Shown here one piece after another: positions 41,237 through 52,188 of a DNA stretch of 64,000 bases. Where the stretch lies: positions 1,116,001-1,180,000 of the forward strand of contig JABMLP010000011.1 in assembly GCA_013176395.1 (NCBI GenBank), written 5' to 3'. The notes beneath the pieces were generated by a model. It was not told the origin of the DNA, did no database searches, and worked only from the letters and a program-made list of their open reading frames with translations. The translations under genes were made by a program, and so were the position numbers. This stretch comes from Venturia oleaginea (lineage: Eukaryota; Ascomycota; Dothideomycetes; Venturiales; Venturiaceae). Positions within the stretch are counted from its first letter, which is position 1. Each line of letters begins with the position of its first letter.

Positions 41237-42961
41237 GATTTGTTGTTTGTTTGTGCACCTAAAATAGGCGAGGGCAGGATTTCGTGTTCAGTAGATCGAA
41301 TCGTAAGGAAGATGGAAGAAAGGCTCAAAAATTGTTATCACTAAGGATATATCAACACATCCATGCAAGTTTCCCTCAACTAATAAATATAGTCTCCAAA
41401 AAAGTCCGATGGTCAGGCGGTTGGTATTGATTTATAAAAGGCCGCTGAAGTCAACTTCAGTTTTGCACTTTTCATATTCGAACTCGCCCTATTTTTTGTG
41501 CATTCGAATTATCGAAATATGACTTTTGGAAGTGGGCGGTGAATGTGAAGCGGACTAGAGTCTAGAGGGACTGTCCTTTGGTAATTGGGATGGGTAGCTG
41601 ATCGAAATTAAAACTTGCTCTCCTATTCAATTAAAGTTTCAAGAACGATGGACGGAGGCCACCAAGGAGTATGTGAACGTAACAAATCAGGTGAACCTCT
41701 CTATTTCGCTCTGCAATGCCCCAACAAAAGATGAGTTTCCAGAAAATAGCCGGGCAAGAAATGTTTGAAAAAGTTCAACCCCTCCTAATACTGCACAGCT
41801 GCACTCGTCCACTCGTCCATCCAAGTCCATTCCTTCACTTGTCCATCATCCCTAATCTTTTGACCATTTATCTACTCAATGTAGCCTTCATCGTTCCTCA
41901 ATGAGTCAGGAGTTGAGCGAGATGCGAGCCGCACAATCACTTATAGCGTGACAATGACTTAGGGTGATCAGTGAGGATCGAACAACGAAATGAGCTGGGG
42001 AAAGAAATGGTGGAGCCCGGTGTTCACGCGACTTGCCTCAAACAACGGCGACCTATTTTGATGAGGGATATAAAGGCTGGACCTCATCTCAACCCGTGAG
42101 TACACTACAACATCGTCAGCCGCATCAAATATGAAACTGCCATTTCAATAAGCCCTTTTCAACTTAAAATTTTCCCATCCTCCACTTGACACCAAAAACA
42201 CAGCAGGAGGCATGCAAGTTTTGGTTGGTTGTCTACGCGATTCGCGTAGAGTCGAACCAAATGGCATTATTTCTTTCTCGATGGAGGTGGTACCTCCTAA
42301 CAACAGTAGCGGTACCAGACTTTGTCAGCACGAGGTTTTCAATGCATCAAATTTCCCTCGGATGCCTTTCCTTCGTGCTTGATTCTCAGTGCGATCCATG
42401 AAGTGGACGTCTGTAATGAGATAGTCAATGGATTGAAGTTCCTATGCCACTTGACAGTGGTCTGACAGGTATATACTCTAGAATCTGTAAATCCTAGTCG
42501 AACTTACGTTTCATCCTTGCTTTCAACGAGGAAGCAGATACGACAATGGTGATATTGTTAGCGATTGCGGCAAAACCAGTAGCAAGGAATAGCTAGCTGG
42601 CCAGGAGTGGAAGCTCCAAGTCGAAATCAGTGGCTCTGCAAATTCTGCGGGCCAGTCTGATAAGAGTCGAGTTTTCTTCTGATTGATGGGGAAGATGTTG
42701 TTGGTGATGGAAGTGTAGTAATTCAGCGACTGAAGCGTCTCGGAAACATGTCCGACAGCGGCCATGATAGGCGCGATAAGCGCAATCAATTCTAGTCTAC
42801 TACATAGAAATCTCAAACTCTTCCAGCACTATCCTTTTTTTATTCTAGCTATCATCTATTTTTACACCTTGGATTCGCATGCACATCCTTCAGCAAAGCC
42901 TGTTTCGCTTTGCTAATCACTACCTTGTCCCAGATTCCTTCCCCAGCCTTATCTCAACCTC
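41237..42961. other. Region without a supported gene
   Basis: 1.7 kb. A 97-codon minus frame at 42,523-42,816 starts with a hydrophobic stretch (LELIALIAPIMAAVGHV) that could be a signal peptide, but nothing else supports it. Confidence 0.4.
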
Positions 42962-44454
42962 TTACAATTCCGTCTTGTATCTAGCTGCACCGGCTGGCGG
43001 AGTCCTACGAAGAGCGGCTGGAGAACAATCAGTCTTTTGGCAGCACTGATCAACTCCATTGTGCCAAATGCAGTTATTAGCGTTGTTATGAATATCGCAG
43101 GGAACTTCTTCGACTTCGATAGGAATGCAGGACTGCTTATCGTGAGTGGTGAAGGTACCAGCCGGCAAATCTGATGGACAAGTTGGGCCGAAACCGGCGT
43201 CGAATCCACCAAGGCAGTATTTTCCGCATGGCCATTTGGTGAGGGTGAATCTACCGGATTTCCCATAGTCCTTTGTTTTCGAAACATGTCCGCCATTGGT
43301 TTTGCCGTCAATATACCAGCCAGGATTCAATCCACCTATACAAACATTAGCCAGAGACCGAGAGAGAGAAAATTTACAAACTCACCATTCGCGTTGCCAT
43401 GAAGATCTTTAGCACTGAAGCCCTCGCCAGGATTGATAGGGCCAGGAGTACACTTTTCGTCTTTGCAAAGCTGGAATTTTCCGAATTGCTGGTAACGGCT
43501 CTCCTTTGATGCGGTATACCAGCCATATGTATTGTAACCGAATCTTTCTCCATTGGGGAATGTCCAGGTGTAACATTTTCCTCCTTTGGTCAGGTCCCAT
43601 AAATCGATCAGCGGGCGTTGTAGCACTTACCAGCCTGAATGCCTGAAGAGCAATCCTTATTTGGGGGGTCCGGATTTGTTGGGACACAGACACCATTCTC
43701 CTCATAGCTCTTTTCAGGGCAAACGCACATGCCATTTTTCAGTACCTTACCATTTCGGCAGACTGGGGGGTCCGGATTTGTTGGGACACAGACACCATTT
43801 TCCTCATAGCTTTTTTCAGGGCAAACGCACATGCCATTTTTAAGTACCTTACCATTTCGACAGCTCGGAGGCTCGGGAGGATCGCATGGCTTGCACTTAG
43901 TGCCATCATATTTTTGACCGCTTGGACAGCATCTGAAGCCAAGAGCCTTGTCGCCAGCAAGATCGTGTCCTTCCCCGCAGCAATCGAACGCGGTGTCTTT
44001 GGACCCCACCAGCCTTTGACCAGGTAGACAACAAGCCTGGTTGCCGTTAGATTAGTATTTGTTGGTCCAGCAAAGTATCTCACCACAAATTTCTTGTCGG
44101 CGGAGAAGGTTAGTTGATAACCTTGGCCTTTCTCGCATCGCAAAGGCGTCTCAACCCGCGAATTAGGTCGTTGCTTGAAGAACACTTCGGTGCCTGAATC
44201 GTTTATGTCAGCACCCGTAACTCCCATCAGTTATTCGGACAGTATCTCACCATCAGGGCCGATGCGAGTGTCGTCGTCTATCTCCCCAACCTCGATATTT
44301 TCCCAGTCAACTGTCAATCGTCAGCAAGACCACCTCTGAACTAGGATCGAGCAAAAGCTCTGATGCATTTCATACAGTGCATGACCGCAGCGACATTGGA
44401 AGCGCCGAAGTAGAGTGCAAGCACTCGCAAAAGGATAGAAGACGTGAACTTCAT
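42962..44454 (-). CDS. Secreted cysteine-rich protein with tandem EGF-like repeats
   Basis: Six exons (44,454-44,376, 44,310-44,251, 44,193-44,084, 44,036-43,631, 43,583-43,386, 43,335-42,962) encode 408 residues. All introns are GT-AG and 46-66 bp, and the phases close exactly. Residues 1-23 are a signal peptide (MKFTSSILLRVLALYFGASN). A CC-rich part follows (FDCCGEGHDLAG, FRCCPSGQKYDG). Then come two tandem 34-residue units, CRNGKVLKNGMCVCPEKSYE plus NGVCVPTNPDPP, encoded by a 102-bp DNA repeat. The C-terminal half (GKCYTWTFPNGERFGYNTYG, GPTCPSDLPAG) is Trp/Gly/Cys-rich with even Cys spacing. It is probably extracellular, perhaps cell-wall associated or effector-like. I cannot name the family. 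Confidence 0.75.
43665..43868 (-). repeat. 102-bp coding tandem repeat in the cysteine-rich gene
   Basis: Two head-to-tail units, starting at 43,665 and 43,767 on the plus strand, differ at only a few bases. They encode two nearly identical 34-residue EGF-like modules, pointing to a recent duplication within exon 4. Confidence 0.9.
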
Positions 44455-46032
44455 GGTGATAATCTCAGCTAAAAGGCAAGCTATGATTGAATTGAAGCAC
44501 GAAACAAGTCCTCGTGGTCTGCCTTTATATGTTCTTGAGGAACTCTCAAGCGCGTATCGAGTACCACAACACCAAAGCGTCTGATCATCAGAGGACGTCA
44601 CTAGCTCAGTGCCCTCTGCATGGGTTAGTTTGTCGAGAGCTGAAAATTGCTGACCATATGTATAGTCAACACTAGAACTTGCGTTCTCAAGAAATTGGTG
44701 GGGCCAATTGCCTGCATGAGAACATCAGGAGGCTGGAGAGCCACTCTCATGACGAATCGTTCATGTTAAAGGTAGGCAAAGATGGACGAGCTGAGCTTTG
44801 GGCAAGTGGAGTAATTCGACCAGATTTCAGATTCCCCATATCCAGGATGGGGGAGAGATGTGCATGATCTCCACGTAAGTTCATAAGACATGTGCTAGAA
44901 AAAAAGCACTTCTTTGCGGAGGGGGAGGAGGGGAGGATTTTTCAGCAATGAGCTGCGAGGTCAACTTCAAGCTCCGCTGCATCATCTATTGATGGCTCAG
45001 GATATTGCAAACATCTACGCATGGATTCTCGCTTTCCCCGAGACAAAGAACAGAATCTCTGAGACAAAGAACAGAAATTTCCAGGTTCCAGGAACGCACT
45101 CCGACGATTTACGACAAGTGGATCTCGAATGGAGACAGTGCAGAATTGCAGATCCAAATCGTGGAGAGCTGGAAGAAAGAACGGAGGCTCAAAAACAAGC
45201 TGGTAGTGGCCTTAGCTTCTTGCGCTACTGCAGGAGACGAGTGATAGGTAACGGTCCGATACCGCCCTCGCCGTCATATCGGAACTGATTTAGTCATTTG
45301 TTGGGCACATACCACAGTATACTCTGTACAAAGGGACGGCGCTTCCCGGCACTAGTATTTTAGTAGCCGATCGCTATCGATCCTTTTCCTTTGCTTTGCT
45401 TGGCAAAAGCTCTCCACCTAAAATGCTTCATATCCCAGTCGCTAAAGCTCCTTCCGGCAACTCCGCCAAACAAGAACTTTCAGCGCAGCCATAGACACTC
45501 CATATTCCTTTTGAGAGAACGCTTTCGTGGAGACAGCGGGAACTGCGGAAGATTGCTGTTGCTGTGTATGCTTGATGACGGTGTTGTAACGAAGCAATGT
45601 CTCAGCGCATACACACGTATTCAAGATCCAATGTCGTCATTGAACGGCCAAGCAGGCGTGACACGGTAAGCACCCTGTCCAGGAAGTGGTCCTTCATCTT
45701 TCTCTCCTTCATCCCTCGTCCCCGGTGCCTTCATCTTCATGAGGCAATCCATTGACAGGCAAGTCCTCGGTAGCACTACTACTGCACTTAGAGAACTGCG
45801 ACAGCAACGAAGACTTCCGTCCTCCAATTTCTAGATCCACCTCCTTCTTAGAAAGTCGAGACAGGAGTCAAATGGCTTTTACATGTCAGTCCATAACAGA
45901 TTATTCTCCAATCCATGGGTACATACTACGAGCACCACAACAACACTCCGCCACCGTTAAGACGGTGAACACCAGCGTTTCCAATTCTGTATGCCATGAC
46001 ACCTCCGAGACTGCTTAACATACAGCGACTGG
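44455..46032. other. Region without a supported gene
   Basis: 1.6 kb with only short, mutually overlapping frames. A small direct repeat (GAGACAAAGAACAGAA, twice, near 45,040-45,075) is the only structure I see. Confidence 0.45.
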
Positions 46033-46640
46033 TCATGCCAAGTCACATAAGATCCTGAGAGGATGACCTAAGTCTGGTGACGCGATGCCGGGGGCGTTGT
46101 AGCAGCGAACGGGGATGGAGTTGTCCCATTTGTTGAGGGAGTAAGAGGATTGTGAATGTTAGGAGGAGGATGCCGAAGATGGTGATTATGGCGTAGCGGG
46201 TGAATCAACGCTCGTGGTTGTGGCCGAAGAGGTTCGTCAATGCTGCTATGAAGGAGACGCTAACTCATGTCAATAGATGTAAAACTAAGCGAGAGGACTC
46301 GAGTTACCCAACAAAACTGATGGTGTCGTAAAACTACGTGGAAGTGATAGAGATCCAGTCAGAAACCCAACATTAGCGAAATTTGCCTTTACAGTATGCA
46401 GCGAAAGATCCTTACGAGGCAGCTGTGCCGAGCGAGTTCTGTCTTGGAAATCCTATCAGCAATACCAGGAGATCCACCAAGATCAACTATAGCACTCGTG
46501 TGAAACGAAAATGAAAGCAAGGCACTGATTAAGGATGCAGCGCTTTGCAAGACTGAGAGGCGTACGATGACGAAACGAACGTGAGAGGCGCAAAAATGAG
46601 CGTGATAATAGTGCAAGAAATCGTACGCCTTTGTGAATGA
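46033..46640 (-). pseudogene. Dead gene for a small membrane protein
   Basis: Minus-strand remnants read in order: a segment near 46,600-46,400 with a hydrophobic stretch (VLQSAASLISALLSFSF); then WISITST, a TAG stop, and FYDTISFVG to an intron donor GTAACT near 46,310. After an acceptor near 46,266 come VSFIAALTNLFGHNHER, a TGA stop, and FTRYAIITIFGILLLTFTIL, a membrane span. After a one-base frame change the end reads LNKWDNSIPVRCYNAPGIAS. Two nonsense codons and a frameshift mark it as dead. The pattern (membrane span, then KWDNSIPVRCYN) reminds me of an uncharacterised fungal membrane-protein family. Confidence 0.5.
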
Positions 46641-47073
46641 AGTCGGTGTTCGTGTAGATGATTACTCCTTCCCGTAAACAGTAATTTCAATAAAGAGAGG
46701 TGAATATGACATTGGGCTGAGTCCCGACCGCTTTAGGAGTGGCTCAAAATCCATGTCATTATCCAGGCGGGATATTCTGGTAAAGAGTTGCGAACAGGGG
46801 CGGATGCTGTAAGACCTTAGATTGACTTCGAGTATCTTGGCTTCGTAGAACAGATAGGTACCTTCGTTATATACCTGTCAATTGACCCGGAGTATGTTTG
46901 ATTGGCAGCTCTGACAGTCCATTCATAGCGGCATATGGCCTTTGAGATATTGCCACCACACGGCGTCTTCAAATATCGCCTTGTCTTCGTGCTTATCTCC
47001 GGAAATCTTTTGACTGTTATCCAAATAGCCCTTTGATTCTTGCGCTACATTAAACTCAATTGTGTCGCATGAC

Positions 47074-47391
47074 TCAGGACAAATGTCTCAAATATTCACG
47101 GATGGACGTCGGGTTGCCGTCTGCATAGGCCTCCCATCGGTGAGGAATGCACTGGACATCTGGTACTATGTACTCCGATATCTGGATCCGGAGCTTGACA
47201 GGTAGGCCTAAGAGGGAGGCTTGGGGGATGATGACAGGTGGAGTAGAGATTGGCTCCTGGAAGTCGTTAGCACAATCGTCCGCCGTGGAGAGTTGGGGTC
47301 GGCTGTACATACATACCTCCAGCTGATTGTCAAGGAAATTCTCGTAGCGAAGAGAGAATTCTCTGAGCTCCGATTCAGCTTTTCTTTTCAT
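47074..47391 (-). pseudogene. F-box-like gene fragment
   Basis: 105 residues. The end, PQASLLGLPVKLRIQISEYI, closely resembles the N-terminus of the gene at 49,595-50,608 (QASLLGLSVEFRLKVFGYLL). After about 35 more residues it stops, so most of the protein is missing. The two lie on either side of pogo element 3. Confidence 0.55.
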
Positions 47392-47560
47392 CTTGCGAAA
47401 CGTGATTTGGGTGAGTGTGGTAAGATATGGGAAGCGCGAAAGTCGCTATCGCATTTGTTCCAGAATATCCTGCGCACTTCTGATCCTGCTGTGACCAAAC
47501 GTACGCCGTTCCAAGCAGGGACAAATGATTGACAGTCGCACTCATGAGACTGCGGGCATA

Positions 47561-49393
47561 ACGTGTTTCACCATTCACTTGGCCACCCCACTCACTTGGC
47601 CACCCAACCAAAAAGTCTGATCCCTTCGTACAATTATCGCGATAATGTCAACACCAACCCCCGGATCGGCTTGCAAAGAGGCTAAATTACTTCTTGCGAA
47701 GCAGAGCTTTCAAACAAATCCAAATTTAAGTCAACGTCAAATATCAGCGTCGTACGATATTCCTCGATCTACACTTCAGTCTCGTCTTCAAGGTGGTAAA
47801 CCGCGAAGCGAATCTAACCACCAAAAGAGAAAGTTACAAATACATGAAGAGCAGGCTCTGGTTCAGTGGATCCTAGGCCTTGATCGACGAGGATTTCCGC
47901 CCCAAATTATCGACGTACGACGAATGGCAAACGCTTTACTCGAAAAACGCGGTACGAATCCTCCACCGTCATTAGTCGGGAAGAACTGGGTATCCCGCTT
48001 CATCAACGCTCAGCCGGAGCTTTGTACGAAGTGGAATCGTAAATTCCATTCACATCGTGCAAAATGCGAAGATCCAGCGACAATCAACGCGTGGTTTCAG
48101 CGTGTTGAAGAGACGCGTCTGTCGTACGGCATCCTTACGGAGGATATATACAATTTTGACGAGACTGGCTTTATGATGGGGGTTATCGCGACCTCAAAGG
48201 TGGTTACAAGCGCCGATACAGTCGGACGAGCAACTGTTGTACAGCCAGGGAATCGTGAATGGATAACAGCGATTGAGGGAATCAACGCGTCAGGCTGGGC
48301 AATTCCGCCGTTTATTATCCTTCCTGGAAAAGTACATCAATCAAATTGGTACCGTCAGTTACCGGCCGATTGGGTTATTGCTATCAGCAATAATGGCTGA
48401 ACAACTGATGAGCTTGGATTTGAGTGGATCAAGCACTTCAATACTCATACCGAAGCTCGTACGAAGGGTACCCACCGCCTCTTTATCCTCGATGGCCACA
48501 GCAGTCACGCAACACCAGACTTTGACGAATATTGTCGTACGAATAACATCATCACACTCTTTATGCCGCCACACACATCTCATCTTCTTCAGCCGCTTGA
48601 TGTAAGCTGTTTTTCGCCTTTGAAACGATCCTACGGCCAAGCAGTTCAAGAGCTTGTTCGTCAGGGAACCCACCATATTGATAAAGAGGACTTTCTATCA
48701 ATCTATGCAAGCATCCGACCTACTATCTTCTCTGAGCAGAATATTAAGAGCGGTTTTCAAGCGACAGGAATTATTCCGTACGACCCGCAGCGCGTTCTTT
48801 CGTCGCTTACAGTTACCAAAACGCCCTCACCACCAGGTACACCCCATGGAGTAGCGCCACAGTGGACGTCAGAAACTCCTCGTACGATAGCTCAGCTTGA
48901 GCAGCAGGCTCAGCTCGTCCGAAATCTTCTTCATCGCCAATCTCAGAGCCCAAGTAGTCAAGCAATTGGTCAACTCATCAAAGGATGTCAAGTCGCAATG
49001 AATTCAGCAGTAATACTTGCAGAAGAGAATAGGAAGCTTTGTACAGAGAACCAACGACGAAAACAGAAGCAACAGTATCGTAGACGATATATTGCATATG
49101 GAGGCGTTTTACAAGCTCAACAGGGTCAGTTCTTGGTCGAGGAATGCGAAAATAGCTCTAGAGATAGTGTTCAAGATCAGGAAGTCGTCGTACAACAGCG
49201 AGCATTACCAACATGTAGTGGCTGCGGTATTCAAGGTCATAAGATTAATCAATGCCCAAATACGTAAAGAATGTATTGTTAGAATTATTTTAATAAAAGC
49301 TGTATTGGTGGGAGGTTTATCGCACGATGACTTGAGATTTAGTGGTTGGGGTGGCCAAGTGAGTGGGGTGGCCAAGTGAGTGGTGAAACACGT
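47561..49393 (+). mobile_element. Fot1/pogo-type DNA transposon, third element (nearly intact)
   Basis: 1,833 bp, flanked by TA (47,559-47,560 and 49,394-49,395), with terminal inverted repeats of about 45 bp (one mismatch) starting ACGTGTTTCACCA. Each contains a box of the type CTCACTTGGCCACCC twice. The outer ACGTGTT(T/C)CACCA agrees with copies 1 and 2, but the inner boxes and the transposase differ, so it is a separate family of the same group. Confidence 0.93.
47645..49267 (+). pseudogene. Fot1/pogo transposase with a single premature TGA
   Basis: One frame of 541 codons, broken once by TGA at 48,398-48,400. The order is complete: pipsqueak helix-turn-helix (about 25-50, SQRQISASYDIPRSTLQSR), CENP-B-type helix-turn-helix (about 75-130, LDRRGFPPQIIDVRRMANAL and GKNWVSRFI), first catalytic Asp in YNFDETGFMMG, second in LFILDGHSSH, third in LQPLDVSCFSPLKRSYG, and a C-terminal CX2CX4HX4C knuckle (CSGCGIQGHKINQC). 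The stop replaces a Trp codon: the related copy 1 reads NGWTNNALG where this one reads NG-stop-TTDELG. A single G-to-A change explains it. Confidence 0.93.
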
Positions 49394-49594
49394 TAGATAG
49401 ATTACAGTTTGTTCATGTAAATACAGCGGGGAGAGCTTGAACACGAGGTGATGGCACCCCTCTCTCTGTATGTCCCAGCTGACATCAACGTGACTATCAG
49501 GTTTCGAGGCATAAACCAGTTACCTCCTCTCACTAATCTACTGCACGCCCATGATGCTGGTCCAAGGAAATTGAGTCGCAGATTTCTTTGTTTT

Positions 49595-50608
49595 CTACAA
49601 AAAATTGTTCACTTTCGAATCAGTCCTTTGCACTATTTGGATATAAACATCAATCTCCTTGAAGCAATACGTAACAAACTCATCCTCTCCTTGCCATTCC
49701 TGCCACTTCCTTTTGGTGTCTTTCAAGACATGACCAAAAGCCTGTAGATCGCAATCATTACAAGCATGCCACGCTCTCTCCCGAAGTTGGCAATGCATCT
49801 TTTTCCAATATGAGCTCTTGACGAGATAAGGAAATTTCTGCGTCGTAAAAGTCGACTCGTAGAAGATGTGATCATAACACTCAAGGTAAAGGCGGTACAG
49901 GTCATAATCTAGCCGAGCTCGCGACATTATAGGATCATTGCTAGACACAAGAGTGCTGAGTTGACCCAGATGTTGGCAGAGTTCTGGACTGATAGGTTGC
50001 CAATCTATTGATGTGTCAGTAAGGCGACACAAGACCAAAGATACTGTTCGCTTACCATTAATGCTGAATACTGCATTCTTGATGTTCCGAAGCCTGTCAA
50101 ATCGGGCAAGTAAGATAGCAGCGTGCTCATGACCGTCGATCCCTCTCAGTACAACTCGCAAATAATGAATAGGACGACGTTCGACTATAACGTCAATCCA
50201 TTTGCTGAGAGTGAAAGAAAATTCATGGATTTGCCGGTAGCTATCGCCCACCACATCAGGGTATGGAACGATAAGGCAGATGTCGAGACCGGTCATGCTC
50301 CCAAAGTTTTTATTGACTTTAAATTGCTGATGTGACATATTGTAGAAACATGAACACATTATAAGTCCATACGCACTAACACATGTTTCGAATGTTTTGC
50401 CTTCGTACAAGAGAGAGACCCTCTCACTGTAGATTTTCTGGTTGGTCTGAAGGATAGCTGGATAGCACTGTTCGTCGGGAGGATTACTATCGGGGTCGTC
50501 AAGGTCTCGTTTGTAGGCCTGAATCAATTGCGGACCGCCAAGTAGTAGGTAGCCAAAAACTTTAAGGCGAAACTCGACGGATAAGCCGAGTAGACTGGCT
50601 TGAGACAT
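49595..50608 (-). CDS. F-box-like fungal protein
   Basis: From the ATG at 50,608. The F-box-like start ASLLGLSVEFRLKVFGYLLL (residues 4-23) is followed by PAILQTNQKIYSERVSLLYE, a pairing typical of a large family of uncharacterised fungal F-box-like proteins. The frame is open throughout, but two stretches look like introns of multiple-of-three length: 50,380-50,327 (54 bp, GTTAGT to CAG) and 50,055-50,005 (51 bp, GTAAGC to TAG with CTGAC branch). Splicing both gives 302 residues. The first intron is less certain. A role as a substrate receptor of SCF ubiquitin ligase is inference. Confidence 0.7.
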   Translation of the reverse strand: MSQASLLGLSVEFRLKVFGYLLLGGPQLIQAYKRDLDDPDSNPPDEQCYPAILQTNQKIYSERVSLLYEGKTFETCVSAYGLIMCSCFYNMSHQQFKVNKNFGSMTGLDICLIVPYPDVVGDSYRQIHEFSFTLSKWIDVIVERRPIHYLRVVLRGIDGHEHAAILLARFDRLRNIKNAVFSINGKRTVSLVLCRLTDTSIDWQPISPELCQHLGQLSTLVSSNDPIMSRARLDYDLYRLYLECYDHIFYESTFTTQKFPYLVKSSYWKKMHCQLRERAWHACNDCDLQAFGHVLKDTKRKWQEWQGEDEFVTYCFKEIDVYIQIVQRTDSKVNNFL

Positions 50609-50992
50609 GATAAAATGGTCGGAAATCCTCAGCCGGGTAGCCTAGAGAGAGGGTATGGGATTGGCGAAATTGATGAAATCGTGGCGAGCAGCTGGTATCA
50701 GATTCGCTGGTAATCTTCGTTTTTTAACAACACATCTCTGTGTCAATAGAGGGTGTGCTCGATTCCTTCGATGATATTTTTGTTGTTGTGGAAGCAAGCC
50801 GTGGAGGGAACGAACTCGATACTCGATCTGTGGAATTTACTAGTGGGGCTTAGCGTGCTCAAGACTTCGCAGTAACTGTCCGCGTGTTTTCTCGACGCGA
50901 CGGTTCTGTTGGTAAAGTTGGTAAAGCAAACAACATCAACATACCGATTGTTCTTGCCTCCTTGAAATGATCCTAAACGCAGGCAGATTCGA

Positions 50993-51790
50993 ATGAAAAT
51001 CATGGAAGAAAGAGCCGATCCTATTCTCGCGCTCAAAACTATATTTCTTCGACATCAAGTACGCGTCCTCTCGCAACCATTGAGACCAAGCGAGAGATGG
51101 AGAAAGGGAAGTGATCTTCCAGAAGAAGATGTTGGAATCGCTGTCAAGCGAGGTTTGTACTCCTTGACTTGAGGGAGAATGATCGCTAATAGTCTAGCGA
51201 ATGCTATCGTGAAACGACATATCAGCTCCATTTACGATAGCACCGCGGTCCGGAATCTAGCGACACAGATTGATAAATTGTACTGGCAATCTACTAATCC
51301 AGAAGATCCCCTGTATGGCGAGGATGAAGACGAGGTTTTGAGGCAGGGTGATGATCTTACGAAGGATGAGTAAGCTTAGACTTTGCAATATGTCCTTGAA
51401 GTCCATCACTAACCCATCCCCAGAAATATTGCAAAGTTGTCTTCCATGGTCCAAGATGAAGAGGGAATCTCAGAAGAGCTTCGATCGCAAATAAAAAGTC
51501 TACAAGAACTTCAATCACAGCGAGCAGAGCTTCAGAAGAAACTTTCATCGTATCGACATGTCCAAAGCCTTATGGAACCTTTCAAAGACGCGCAGAACTC
51601 TTTACAGCCCAATCTCGTAACGAGGGATGGACCTCTAGCGGATGAATTGGCCAAATCAAAAGCTTTGGGAATCCGAGTAGCTGGAAGACTGGCTGGGTTG
51701 GAAGAACCTGATGGGGGAGGCGATTACGACGACGACGACGTTATGATGGATGAGGATGAGAAGCTGGCAGCTGTTCTTGGTATGAATTAG
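50993..51790 (+). CDS. fta4: Kinetochore Sim4-complex subunit Fta4
   Basis: Three exons (50,993-51,152, 51,198-51,369, 51,424-51,790) encode 232 residues. Introns of 45 and 54 bp are GT-AG. The N-terminus (ILALKTIFLRHQVRVLSQPL), the middle (LATQIDKLYWQSTNP, LRQGDDLTKDE) and the coiled coil (LRSQIKSLQELQSQRAELQK) with LMEPFKDAQNSLQPNLVTRD are hallmark segments of fungal Fta4, part of the inner kinetochore complex at centromeres. The C-terminus is acidic. An in-frame ATG nine bases downstream (51,002) is an equally good start. Confidence 0.85.
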
Positions 51791-52188
51791 ATTAATATGT
51801 CCATGATGTGATGACTGCACGTTGTCCATGAAACACGACTCCCGTATGTTCAAAAATGCCAGCCTCGCGCCGGCTAGATGCATAACGCGATGATTCCCTG
51901 ACAACGGAACCTTTTTGAGCACCGCGTCTTCGTGACCGTAGATAAAGTGCACACCACAGAGAATATTCTCTTCCAATGATTTCTATGTTTTCACTCAGTC
52001 ACTTTTCACCGAAGCTCTCTCTACCAAGGAGGATCACAACGGGCAGTTCCTTCCTTCTCCCAACACCTATTGTCTTTCTGTCTTCGACTGCTCAACTTTC
52101 CTTCGGCTCCATCTTTCCTCGCAAAATCTTTCGACAATTAATTCATGATTCACCACCTCTTGCGAATTGATTGACAGATCAATTCACC

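Noticed and set aside
44914..45288. 124-codon plus-strand frame
   Set aside because: Driven by a local GA-rich composition and a short direct repeat; no domain or start context supports it.
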